The notes below the pieces were generated by a model. That model ran no database searches, was not told where the DNA came from, and saw only the letters and a list, made by a program, of their open reading frames with translations. Positions 52,155 to 63,793 of a stretch of 64,000 nucleotides of DNA are shown one piece after another (the first letter of the stretch is position 1; every line of letters begins with the position of its first letter). The position numbers and the translations under genes were made by a program. This stretch comes from Calliopsis andreniformis. Its lineage: Eukaryota > Arthropoda > Insecta > Hymenoptera > Andrenidae. The stretch covers positions 62,001 through 126,000 of the forward strand of contig NW_027480467.1 of the NCBI RefSeq assembly GCF_051401765.1. Reading direction: 5' to 3'.

Positions 52155-54029
52155 TAGAATATCCCCAATTCACAGATTTCAATACTCAATACTCAATCTG
52201 CAATCTTCAAATCTCTATCCACAAACATCAATTCTCATCACTCAACACTCAACACTCAGTCCTCAATGTTCAATCCTCAATCCTCAATTCTCAATCTTCA
52301 ATCCTCAATGCTCAATCTTAAATCCTCAATCCTCAATCAGCAATACCCAATCCTCAATCTTCAATCCTCAACCCGCAATCCTCAATCCTCAATCCTCAAT
52401 CCTCAGTCCTCAATCCGCAATCTTCAATCCTCAATACTCAATCTTCAGTCCTCAATCCTCAATCCTCAACCCTCAGACCTCATTCTTCAATCCTCAATAA
52501 CCAATCCTCAATCTTCAATCCTCATTCCTCAATCCTCAATTTTCAATCCTCAATCCTCAATCCACAGACCTCAAACATCAATACTCAACCCTCAGTCCTC
52601 GTCCTCAATCCGCAACCCTCAATCCTCAATCCTCAATCTTCAATCATCAATATTCAATCTTCAATACTCAATCCTCAATCCTCAATCCTCAATCCTCAAT
52701 CCTCAATGTTCAATCCTCGATACCCAATCCTCAATCTTCAATCCTCAATCCTCAATGCTCAATCCTCAATAATCAGTCCTCAAACCACAATCCTGAATCC
52801 TCAATCCTGAATCCTCAACCTTCAGCCCTCAGTCCTCAACAATCAGTTGTCAATCCTCAATCCTCACTAGACTATCCTCAGTTCAGAGCTTTCCATACGC
52901 AATACTCAATCTGCAATCTTCAAATCTCTATCCATAAACATCAATTCTCATCACTCAACCCTCAACACTCAGTCCCCAATCCTCAATCTTCAATCCTCAA
53001 TCCTCAATCCTCAATCCTCACTCCTCAATCCTCCATCCTCAGTCCTCAAACCTCAATCCTGAATCCTCAATCCTGAATCCTCAATCTTCAGCCCTCAGTC
53101 CTCAACAATCAGGTGACAATCCTCAATCCTCAATAGAATATCCTCAATTCACAGTTTTCAATCATCAATCCTCAATCTTCAATACTCAATCCTCAATCCT
53201 CAATCCTCAATCCTCGTTCTTAAATCCTCAATACCCAATACTCAACCTTCATTCCTCAATCCTCAATACTCAATCCTCAATCCTCAATCCTCAATCCTCA
53301 AGACTCAATCCTCAATCCTCAATCATCAATCCTCAATCTTCAATCCTCAATACTCAATCATCAATCCGCAATCCTCAATCCTCAATCTTCAATCCTCAGT
53401 ACTCAATCCTCAGTACTCAATCTTCAATACTCAATCCTCAATCCTCACTCCTCAAACATCAATTCTGAATCCTCAATCCTGAATCCTCAATCTTCAGCCC
53501 TCAGTCCTGAACAATCAGGTGACAATCCTCAATCCTCAATAGAATATCCTCAATTCACAGTTTTCAATACTCAATACTCAATCTGCAATCTTCAAATCTC
53601 TATCAACGAACATCAATTCTCATCACTCAACCTTCAACACTCAGTCCTCAATGTTCAATACTCAATCCTCAATTCTCAATCTTCAATCCTCAATACTCCA
53701 TCTTTAATCCTCAATCCTCAATCCTCAATCTACAATCCTCAATCCGCAATACTCAATCCTCAACCCTCAATCCTCAATCCTCAATCATCAATCCTCAATC
53801 TTCAATACTCAATCCTCAATCCTCAATCCTCAATCCTCAACCCTCAATCCTCAATCTTAAATACACAATCCTCAATCCTCAATCCTCAATCCTCAATTCT
53901 CAATCTTCAATCCTCAATACTCAATCTTAAACCCTCAATCCTCAATCCTCAATCCTCAATCCTCAATCCTCAATCCTCAATCTTCAGCCCTCAGTCCTCA
54001 ACAATCAGGTGACAATCCTCAATCCTCAA
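52155..54029. repeat. Rearranged blocks with C2-A pair
   Basis: Cores are at 52155, 52868 (C2), 53134 (266 bp later) and 53540. The interval 53134-53540 is 406 bp, so most of the usual 686-bp block is deleted. The following 490-bp block is a shortened 13132-type block. There are no genes. Confidence 0.82.
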
Positions 54030-55842
54030 TAGAATATCCTCAATTCACAGTTTTCAATACTCAATACTCAATCTGCAATCTTCAGATCTCTATCCACAAA
54101 CATCAATTCTCATCACTCAACCCTCAACACTCTGTCCTCAATGTTCAATCCTCAATCCTCAATTCTCAATACTCAATCCTCAATCCTCAATCATCAACCC
54201 TCAATCTTCAATCCTCAATACTCAATCTTTAATCCTCAGTCCTCAATCCTCAATCTTCAATCTTCAATCCACAACCCGCAATCCTCAATCCTCAATCCTC
54301 AATCCTCAGTCCTCAATCCGCAATCTTCAATCCCCAATACTCAATCTTCAATCCTCAATGCTCAATCCTCAGCCCTCAGTCCTCATTCTTCAATCCTCAA
54401 TAACCAATCCTCAGTCTTCAATCCTCATTCCTCAATCCTCAATTCTCAATCCTCAATCCTCAATCCTCAGACCTCAAACATCAATACTCAACCGTCAGTC
54501 CTCGTCCTCAATCCGCAACCCTCAATCCTCAATCCTTAATCTTCAATCATCAATATTCAATCTTCAATACTCAATCCTCAATCCTCAATCCTCAATCCTC
54601 AATCCTCAATGTTCAATCCTCGATACCCAATCCTCAATCTTCAGTCCTCAATCATCAATCCTCAATCCTCAATCCTCAATCCTCAATCCTCAGTCCTCAA
54701 ACCACAAACCTGAATCCTCAATCCTGAATCCTCAATCTTCAGCCCTCAGTCCTCAACAATCAGTTGTCAATCCTCAATCCTCACTAGAATATCCTCAGTT
54801 CAGAGCTTTCCATACGCAATGCTCAATTTGCAATCTTCAAATCTGTATCCATAAACATCAATTCTCATCACTCAACCCTCAACACTCAGTCCCCAATCCT
54901 CAATCTTCAATCCTCAGTCCTCAATCCTCAATCCTCACTCCTCAATCCTCAATCCTCAGTCCTCAAACATCAATCCTGAATCCTCAATCCTGAATCCTCA
55001 ATCTTCAGCCCTCAGTCCTCAACAATCTGGTGACAATCCTCAATCCTCAATAGAATATCCTAAATTCACAGTTTTCAATACTCAATACTTAATCTGCAAT
55101 CTTCAAATCACTATCCACAGACATCAATTCTCATCACTCAACCCTCAACACTCAGTCCTCAATGTTCAATGCTCAATCCTCAATTCTCAATCTTCAATCC
55201 TCAATACTCAATCATTTAATCCTCAATTCTCAATCCTCAATCTTCGATCCTCAATCCCCAATACTCAATCCTCAACCCTCAATCCTCAATCTTCAATCAT
55301 CAATCCTCAATCTTCAATACTCAATCCTCAATCCTCAATCCTCAATCCTCGTTCTTAAATCCTCAATACCCAATACTCAATTTTCAATCCTCAATCCTAA
55401 ACACTCAATCCTCAATGCTCAATCCTCAATCCTCAATCCTCAATCATCAATCATCAATCTTCAATACTCAATCCTCAATCCTCAATCCTCAAGACTCAAT
55501 CCACAATCCTCAATCATCAATCCTCAATCTTCAATCCTCAATACTCAATCTTTAATCCTCAGTCCTCAATCCTCAATCTTCAATCTTCAATCCTCAACTC
55601 GCAATCCTCAATCCTCAATCCTCAATCCTCAGTCCTCATTCCGCAATCTTCAATCCTCAATCCTCAATTCTCAACCCTCAGTCCTCATTCTTCAATCCTC
55701 AATAACCAATACTCAATCCTCAATCTTCAATCCTCATTCCTCAATCCTCAATTCTCAATCCTCAATCCTCAATCCTCAATCCTCAATCCTCAATCTTCAG
55801 CCCTCAGTCCTCAACAATCAGGTGACAATCCTCAATCCTCAA
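54030..55842. repeat. Distant copy of 17.7-19.1 kb with C1-A pair
   Basis: From about 54284 to 55710 this matches 17667-19100 at offset 36617. The pair 54785 and 55051 is 266 bp apart. The A core carries aatctgg. Several changes are private, such as a tcaatgttcaatgctc phrase near 55160. Confidence 0.85.
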
Positions 55843-57501
55843 TAGAATATCCTCAATTCACAGTTTTCAATACTCAATACTCAATCTGCAATCTTCAAAT
55901 CTCTATCCACAAACATCAATTCTCATCACTCAACACTCAACACTCAGTCCTCAATGTTCAATCCTCAATCCTCAATTCTCATTCTTCAATCCTCAATACT
56001 CAATCTTAAATCCTCAATACTCAATCCTCAATACCCAATGCTCAATCTTCCATCCTCAATCCTCAATTCTCGATCCTCAATCCTGAATCCTCAATCTTCA
56101 GCCCTCAGTCCTGAACAATCAGGTGACAATCCTCAGTCCTCAACAGAATATCCTCAATTCACAGTTTTCAATACTCAACACTCAATCTGCAATCTTCAAA
56201 TCTCTATCCACAAACATCAATTCTCATCACTCAACCCTCAACACTCTGTCCTCAATGTTCAATCCTCAATCCTCAATTCTCAATACTCAACCCTCAACCC
56301 TCAATCCTCAATCCTCAATCATCAATCCTCAATCTTCAACACTCAATCCTCAATCCTCAATCCTCAATCCTCAATCCACTATCCTCAATCCTCAATCCTC
56401 AATCCTCAATCCTCAATCCTCAATCCTCAATCCTCAACCCTCAATCCTCAATTCTCAATTTTCAATCCTCAATACTCAATCTTAAATGTTCAATCCTCAA
56501 TACGCAGTCTTCAATCCTCAATCCTCAATCCTCAATACTCAATTTCTCAACCCTCAATCCTCAATCCTCAATCCTCAGACCTCAAACATCAATACTCGAC
56601 CCTCAGTCCTCGTCCACAATCCACAACCCTCAATCCTCAATACTCAATCTTCAATCATCAATATTCAATCTTCAGTCGTCAATCCTCGATCCTCAACACT
56701 CAATCCTCAAACCTCGATGTTCAACCAGCAATACGCAATCCTCAATCTTCAATCCGCAATCCTCAATCCTCAATCCTCAATCCTCAATCCTTAATCTTCA
56801 ATCCTCAATCCTCAATACTCAATCCTCATCCCTCAATCCTCAATCCTCAATCATCAATCCTCAATCTTCAATACTCAATCCTCAACCCACAATCCTCATT
56901 CCTCAATCCTCAATCCTCAATCATCAATCCTCAATCTTCAATCCTCAATACTCAATCTTTAATCCTCAATCCTCAATCCTCAATCCTCAATCCGCAATCC
57001 TCAATCCTCAATCCTCAATCCTCAATCCTCAATCCTGAATCCTCAATCATCAATCCTCAATCTTCAATCCTCAATACTCAATCCTCAATCCTCAATCTTC
57101 AATTCTCAATACTCAGTCATGAATCCTCAATCCTCAATCCTCAATCCTCAATCCTCAATCCTCAACCCTGAATCGTCAGCCTTCAAACCTCAATACTCAA
57201 TCTTAAATCCTCAATCCTCAATCCTCAATCCTCAATCTTCAATCCTCAATCCTCAATCCTCAAACCTCAATACTCAATCCTCAATCTTCAATCCTCAATA
57301 CTCAATCTTCAATCCTCAATCCTCAATCCTCAACCCTCAGTCCTCATTCTTCAATCCTCAATAACCAATCCTCAATCTTCAATCCTCAATCCTCAATCCT
57401 CAATCCTCAGTCCTCAAACCTCAATTCTGAATCCTCAATCCTGAATCCTCAATCTTCAGCCCTGAGTCCTCAACAATCAGTCGTCAATCCCGAATCCTCA
57501 A
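55843..57501. repeat. Diverse block with duplicated 515-bp segment, copy 1
   Basis: 56274-56789 matches 58261-58776 at offset 1987. It is marked by a tacgcagtc word, tttctcaaccc (an 8-base slip) and an accagcaatacgc phrase. Cores are at 55843 and 56144 (301 bp apart). There are no genes. Confidence 0.84.
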
Positions 57502-58260
57502 TAGAATATCCTCAATTCACAGTTTTCAATACTCAATACACAATCTGCAACCTTCAAGCCTCTATCCACAAACATCAATTCTCATCACTCAACCCTCAAC
57601 ACACAGTCCTCTATGTTCAATCCTCAATCCTCAATCCACAATCCTCAATCGTCAATTTTCAATCCTCAATCCACAGTCCTCAATCTTCAATCCTCAATGC
57701 TCAATCCTCAATCCTCAATCCTCAATTCTCAATCCTCAATCGTCAATCCTCAATCCCCAATCCTCAATCTTCAATCCTCAATCCTCAATCCTCAATCCTC
57801 AATCCTCAATCCTCAATCCTCAATTCTTAATCCTCAATCCTCAGTCCTCAGTCCTTAAACCTCAATCCTCAACCCTCATCCTCAATCCTCAATCCTCAAA
57901 CCTCAATCCTCAATCCCCAATCTTCATTCGTCAATACTCAATCTTGAATCCTCGATCCTCAATCCTCAGTCCTCAAACCTCAATTCTGAATCCTCAATCC
58001 TGTATCCTCAATCTAGAGCCCTCAGTCTTGAACAATCAGGTGACAATCCTCAATCCTCAATAGAATATCCTCAATTCACAGACTTCAATACTCTATACTC
58101 AATCTGCAATATTCAAATCTCTATCCACAAACATCAATACTCATCACTCAACACTCAACACTCAGTCCTCAATGTTCAATCCTCAATCCTCAATTCTCAA
58201 TCTTCAATCCTCAATACTCAATCTTAAATCCTCAATCCTCAATCCTCAATCTTCAATCCT
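57502..58260. repeat. Diverged relative of the E block
   Basis: Core 57502 has the E-type words caaccttcaagcc and ccacaatcctcaatcgtc but ttttcaatac in place of ttttcgatac, and the next core comes after 559 bp, not 1028. It resembles 63340. This is possibly closer to the ancestral form of the start of block E. Confidence 0.78.
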
Positions 58261-58886
58261 CAATCCTCAATACTCAACCCTCAACCCTCAATCCTCAATC
58301 CTCAATCATCAATCCTCAATCTTCAACACTCAATCCTCAATCCTCAATCCTCAATCCTCAATCCACTATCCTCAATCCTCAATCCTCAATCCTCAATCCT
58401 CAATCCTCAATCCTCAATCCTCAACCCTCAATCCTCAATTCTCAATTTTCAATCCTCAATACTCAATCTTAAATGTTCAATCCTCAATACGCAGTCTTCA
58501 ATCCTCAATCCTCAATCCTCAATACTCAATTTCTCAACCCTCAATCCTCAATCCTCAATCCTCAGACCTCAAACATCAATACTCGACCCTCAGTCCTCGT
58601 CCACAATCCACAACCCTCAATCCTCAATACTCAATCTTCAATCATCAATATTCAATCTTCAGTCGTCAATCCTCGATCCTCAACACTCAATCCTCAAACC
58701 TCAATGTTCAACCAGCAATACGCAATCCTCAATCTTCAATCCGCAATCCTCAATCCTCAATCCTCAATCCTCAATCCTCAATCCTCAATCCTCAGTCCTC
58801 AAACCTCAATCCTGAGCCCTCAATCCTGAATCCTCAACCTTCAGACCTCAGTCCTCAACAATCAGTTGTCAATTCTCAATCCTCAA
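58261..58886. repeat. 515-bp duplicated segment, copy 2
   Basis: Partner of 56274-56789; the match ends near 58777. Differences are few, for example acctcgatg at about 56709 against acctcaatg at about 58697. It leads into core 58887 (ttgtc allele). Confidence 0.84.
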
Positions 58887-60005
58887 TAGAATATCATCAA
58901 TTCACAGTTTTCAATACTCAATACTGAATTTGTAATCCTTAAATCTCTATCCACAAACATCAATTCTCATCACTCAAACCTCAACACTCAGTCCCCAATC
59001 CTCAATCCTCAATCCTCAATCGTCAATCCTCAATCCTCAATCCTCAATCCTCAATCTTCAATTCTCAATACTCAGTCATGAATCCTCAATCCTCAATCCT
59101 CAATCCTCAACCCTCAGCCCTCATCCTCAATCCTCAATCCTCAATCCTCAATCCTTAATCTTCAATCCTCAATACTCAATCTTGAATCCTCAATGCTCAA
59201 ACCTCAATGTTCAATCCTCAATGTTCAATCCTCAATACCCAATCCTCAATCCTCAATCCTCAATCCTCAATCCTCAATCCTCAATCCTCAATCCTCAATC
59301 CTCAATCCTCAATCCTCATTCCTCAAACCACAATCCTGAATCCTCAATCCTGAATCCTCAATCTTCAGCCCTCAGTCCTCAACAATCAGTTGTCAATCCT
59401 CAATCCTCACTAGAATATCCTCAGCTCAGAGTTTTCCATACGCAATACTCAATCTGCAATCTTCAAATCTCTATCCACAAACATCAATTCTCATCACTCA
59501 ACCCTCAACACTCAGTCCCCAATCCTCAATCTTCAATCCTCAAGTGTCAATCCTCAATCCTCAATCCTCAACCCTCAATCCTCAGTCCTCAAACCTCAAT
59601 CCCGAATCCTCAATCCTGAATCCTCAATCTTCAGCCCTCAGTCCTCAACAATCAATTGTCAATCCTCAATCATGAATAGAATACCCTCAATTCACAGTTT
59701 TCAATACTCAATACCCATTCTTCAATCTTCAAATCTCAATCCACAAACATCAATTCCCATCACTCAACCCTCAACACTAAGTCCTCAATTTTCAATCCTC
59801 AATCCTCAATCCTCAACCTTCAATCCTCAATACTCAACCTTCAATCCGCAATCACAATTCTCAATCCTCAATACTCAATCCTCAATCGTCAATCCTCAAT
59901 CCCCAATCCTCAATCTTCAATCCTCAATCCTCAATCCTCAATCCTCAATCCTCAATCTTCGATCCTCAATACTCAATCTTCAATCCTCAATCATCAATCC
60001 TCAAT
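58887..60005. repeat. Flank block with C-A pair
   Basis: Core 58887 is followed by a C core at 59411 (cagctcagagttttcc) and, 266 bp later, an unusual core at 59677 with tcatgaa before tagaata and aataccc after it. The 59677 core has B-like wording (cccattctt, atctcaatcc). Confidence 0.8.
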
Positions 60006-61165
60006 CCTCAATCCTCAATCCTCAATCCTCAGTCCTTATTCTTCAATCCTCAATACCCAATCCTCAATCTTCAATCCTCAACCCTCAATCGTCAATTCTC
60101 AATCCTCAATCCTCAGTCCTAAATCCTTAAACCCCAATCCTCAACCCTCAGCCCTCATCCTCAATCCTCAATACTAAATCCTCAATCCTCAATCTTCAAT
60201 CCTCAATACTCAATCTTCAATCCTCAATCCTCAATCCTCAGTCCTCAAACCTCAATTCTGAATCCTCAATCCTGAGTACTCAACCTTCAGCCCTCAGTCC
60301 TGAACAATCAGGTGACAATCCTCAATCCTCAATAGAATATCCCCAATTAACAGTTTTCAATACTCAATACTCAATCTGCAATCTTCAAATCTCTATCCAC
60401 AAACATCAATTCTCATCACTCAACCCTCAACACTCAGTCCTCAATGTTCAATCCTCAATCCTCAATTCTCAATATTCAACCCTCAATACTCAATCTTTAA
60501 TCCTCAATCCTCAATCCTCAATCTTCAATCCACAATCCTCAATACTCAATCCTCAACCCTCAATCCTCAATCCTCAATCATCAATCCTCAATCCTCAATC
60601 CTCAGTCCTTATTCTTCAATCCTCAATACCCAATCCTCAATCTTCAATCCTCAACCCTCAATCGTCAATTCTCAATCCTCAATCCTCAGTCCTAAATCCT
60701 TAAACCCCAATCCTCAACCCTCAGCCCTCATCCTCAATCCTCAATACTCAATCCTCAATCCTCAATCTTCAATCCTCAATACTCAATCTTCAATCCTTAA
60801 TCCTCAATCCTCAGTCCTCAAACCTCAATTCTGAATCCTCAATCCTGAATCCTCAACCTTCAGCCCTCAGTCCTGAACAATGAGGTGACAATCCTCAATC
60901 CTCAATAGAATATCCTCAATTCACAGTTTTCAATACTCAATACTCAATCTGTAATCTTCAAATCTCTATCCACAAACATCAATACTCATCACTCAACCCT
61001 CAACACTCAGTCCTCAATGTTCAATCCTCAATCCTCAATTCTCAATATTCAACCCTCAATACTCAATCTTTAATCCTCAATCCTCAATCCTCAATCTTCA
61101 ATCCACAATCCTCAATACTCAATCCTCAACCCTCAATCCTCAATCCTCAATCATCAATCCTCAAT
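60006..61165. repeat. 573-bp unit in two tandem copies
   Basis: 60006-60578 and 60579-61165 repeat at offset 573, equal to the core spacing 60333-60906. Markers are a ccttattcttc word (60033 and 60606) and a ccttaaacccc word (60125 and 60698). The unit includes one whole core, so this is a single-core duplication. Confidence 0.88.
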
Positions 61166-62752
61166 CTTCAATACTCAATCCTCAACCCTAAATCCTCTAT
61201 CCTCAATCCTCAATCCTCAATCATCAATCCTCAACCTTCAATCCTCAATACTCAATCTTTAATCCTCAATCCTCAATCCTCAATCTTCAATCCTCAATAC
61301 TCAATCTTTAATCCTCAATCCACAATCCTCAATCTTCAAGCTTCAATCCTCAATCCGCAATCCTCAACCCTCAGACCTCATTCTTCAATCCTCAATAACC
61401 AATCCTCAACCTTCAATCCTCAATCTTCAATCCTCAATCCTCAATCCTCAATACTCAATCCTCAATCCTCAATCCTCAATCTTCAATCCTCAATACTCAA
61501 TATTCAGTCCTTAATTCTCAATCCTCAATTCTCAATAATCAGACCTCAAACATCAATACTGAACCCTCAGTCCTTGTCCTCAATCCACAACTCTCAAACC
61601 TCAATCCTCAATCTTAAATCATCAATATTCAATATTCAGTCCTCAATCCTCAATCCTCAATTCTCAATCTTCAATCCTCAATACTCAATATTTACTCCTC
61701 AATCCTCAATCCTCAATCTTCAATCCTCAATCCCCAATACTCAATCCTCAATCCTCAATCCTCAATCATCCATCCTCAATCTTCAATACTCAATCCTCAA
61801 TCCACAATTCTCAATCCTCAATCCTCAATCCTCAATCATCAATCCTCAATCTTCAATCCTCAATACTCAATCTTTAATCCTCAATCCTCAATCCTCAATC
61901 TTCAATCTTCAATCCTCAATCCGCAATCCTCAATGCTCAATCCTCAATCCTCAATCCTCAATCCTCAATCCTCAATCCTCAATCCTCAATCCTCAATCCT
62001 CAATCCTCAATCCTCAATCCTCAATCCTCAATCCTCAATCCTAAATCTTCAATCCTCAATACTCAATCTTCAATCCTCAATCCTCAATCCTCAATCCTCA
62101 GTCCTCATTCTTCAATCCTCAATACCCAATCCTCAGTCTTCAATCCTCAAACCTCAATCCTCAACTCTCAACCTTCAATCCTCAATCCTCAATCCTCAAT
62201 CCTTAATACTCAATCCTCAATCCTCAATCTTCAATCATCAATATTCAATCTTCAGTCCTCAATCCTCAATCCTCAATCCTCAATCCTCAATCATCAACCC
62301 TCAATCTTCAATGCTCAATCCTCAATCCTCAATCCTCAATCCTCAATCCTCAATCCTCAATCATCAATCCTTAATCTTCAATCCTCAATACTCAATCTTT
62401 AATCCTCAATCCTCAATCCTCAATCTTCAATCTTCAATCCTCAATCCGCAATCCTCAATCCTTAATCTTCAATCCTCAATCCTCAATCCTCAATCTTCAA
62501 TCCTCAATACTCAATTTTCAATCCTCAATCGTCAATCCTCCACCCTCAGTCCTCATTCTTCAATCCTCAATAACCAATCCTCAATCTTCAATCCTCAATC
62601 CTCAATCCTCAATCCTCAATCCTCAATTCTCAATCCTCAATCCTCAATCCTCAATCCTCAGTCCTCAAACCTCAATCCTGAAACCTCAATCCTGAATCCT
62701 CAATCTTCAGACCTCAGTCCTCAACAATCAGTTGTCAATTCTCAATCCTCAA
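61166..62752. repeat. Long core-free heptamer stretch
   Basis: The longest interval without a core (60906 to 62753, 1847 bp). It contains the purest heptamer run of the window (61941-62038) and ordinary variants elsewhere. There are no genes and no other signal. Confidence 0.82.
61941..62038. repeat. Fourteen perfect consecutive heptamers
   Basis: Fourteen uninterrupted tcctcaa copies (98 bp), bounded by tgctcaa before and tcctaaa after. It is the longest perfect run I found and the likeliest place for recent slippage or length variation. Confidence 0.88.
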
Positions 62753-63793
62753 TAGAATATCATCAATTCACAGCTTTCAATACTCAATACTCAATCTGCA
62801 ATCTTTAAATCTCTATCCACAAACACCAATACTCATCACTCAACCCTCAACACACAGTCCCCAATCTTCAACCTTCAATCCTCAATCCTCAATCCTAAAT
62901 CCTCAATCCTCAATCTTCAATCCTCAATACTCAATCATCGATCCTCAATCCTCAATCGTCAATCCTCAATCCTCAACCCTCAATCGTCAGTCTTCAAACC
63001 TCAATACTCAATCTTCAATCCTCAATCCTCAATCCGAAATCCTCAATCCTCATTCTTCAATCCTCAATACCCAATCCTCAATTTTCAATACTCAATCCTC
63101 AATCCTCAATTCTCAATCCTCAATCCTCAGTCCTCAGTCCTCAAACCTCAGTCCTCAACCCTCAGCCATCATCCTCAGTCCTCAATCCTCAATCCTCAAT
63201 CCTCAATCTTCAATCCTCAATACTCAATCTTCAATCTTCAATCCTCAGTCCTCAAACCACAATTCTGAATCCTCAATCCTGAACCCTCAATCCTCAGCCC
63301 TGAGTCCTCAACAATCAGTCGTCAATCCTGAATCCTCAATAGAATATCCTCAATTCACAGTTTTCAATACTCAATACACAATCTGCAACTTTCAAGCCTC
63401 TATCCACAAACATCAATTCTCATCACTCAACCCTCAACACTCAGTCCTCAATGTTCAATCCTCAATCCTCAATCCACAATCCTCAATCGTCAATTTTCAA
63501 TCCTCAATCCACAGACCTCAATCTTCAATCCTGAATGATCAATCCTCAATCCTCAATCGTCAGTTCCCAATCCTCAATCCTCAATCCTCAAACCTCAATC
63601 CTCAACCGTCAGTCCTCGTCCTCAATCCTCAACACTCAATCCTCAATCCTCAATCTTCAATCATCAATACTCAATCTTCAATCCTCAATCTTCAATCCTC
63701 AATCCTCAATCCTCAATCCTCAATATTCAAAACGCAACCCTCAACCACCAATCCTCAACACTCAACCATCAATCCTCAATTCTCAATACTCAA
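62753..63793. repeat. Flank block with ttgtc and E-like cores
   Basis: Core 62753 (ttgtc allele, a cagctttc word) and core 63340 (caactttcaagcc, related to 57502 and to the start of block E). There are no genes. Confidence 0.78.

Noticed and set aside
55954..57171. The longest frame (405 codons) as a possible cell-surface repeat protein
   Set aside because: No signal peptide, membrane anchor or unique domain. Overlapping frames in the other phases give the same peptide period, and the partner segment near 58.2-58.9 kb breaks the frame differently.
472..62808. Dozens of + strand open frames of 60-405 codons encoding SSILNPQ-repeat proteins
   Set aside because: They are a property of a stop-free 7-bp repeat, which is open in all three frames with the same peptide. 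Their starts and ends coincide with core positions, heptamer indels shift them freely, the + strand has almost no purine-rich ribosome-binding sequence, and none contains a non-repeat domain.
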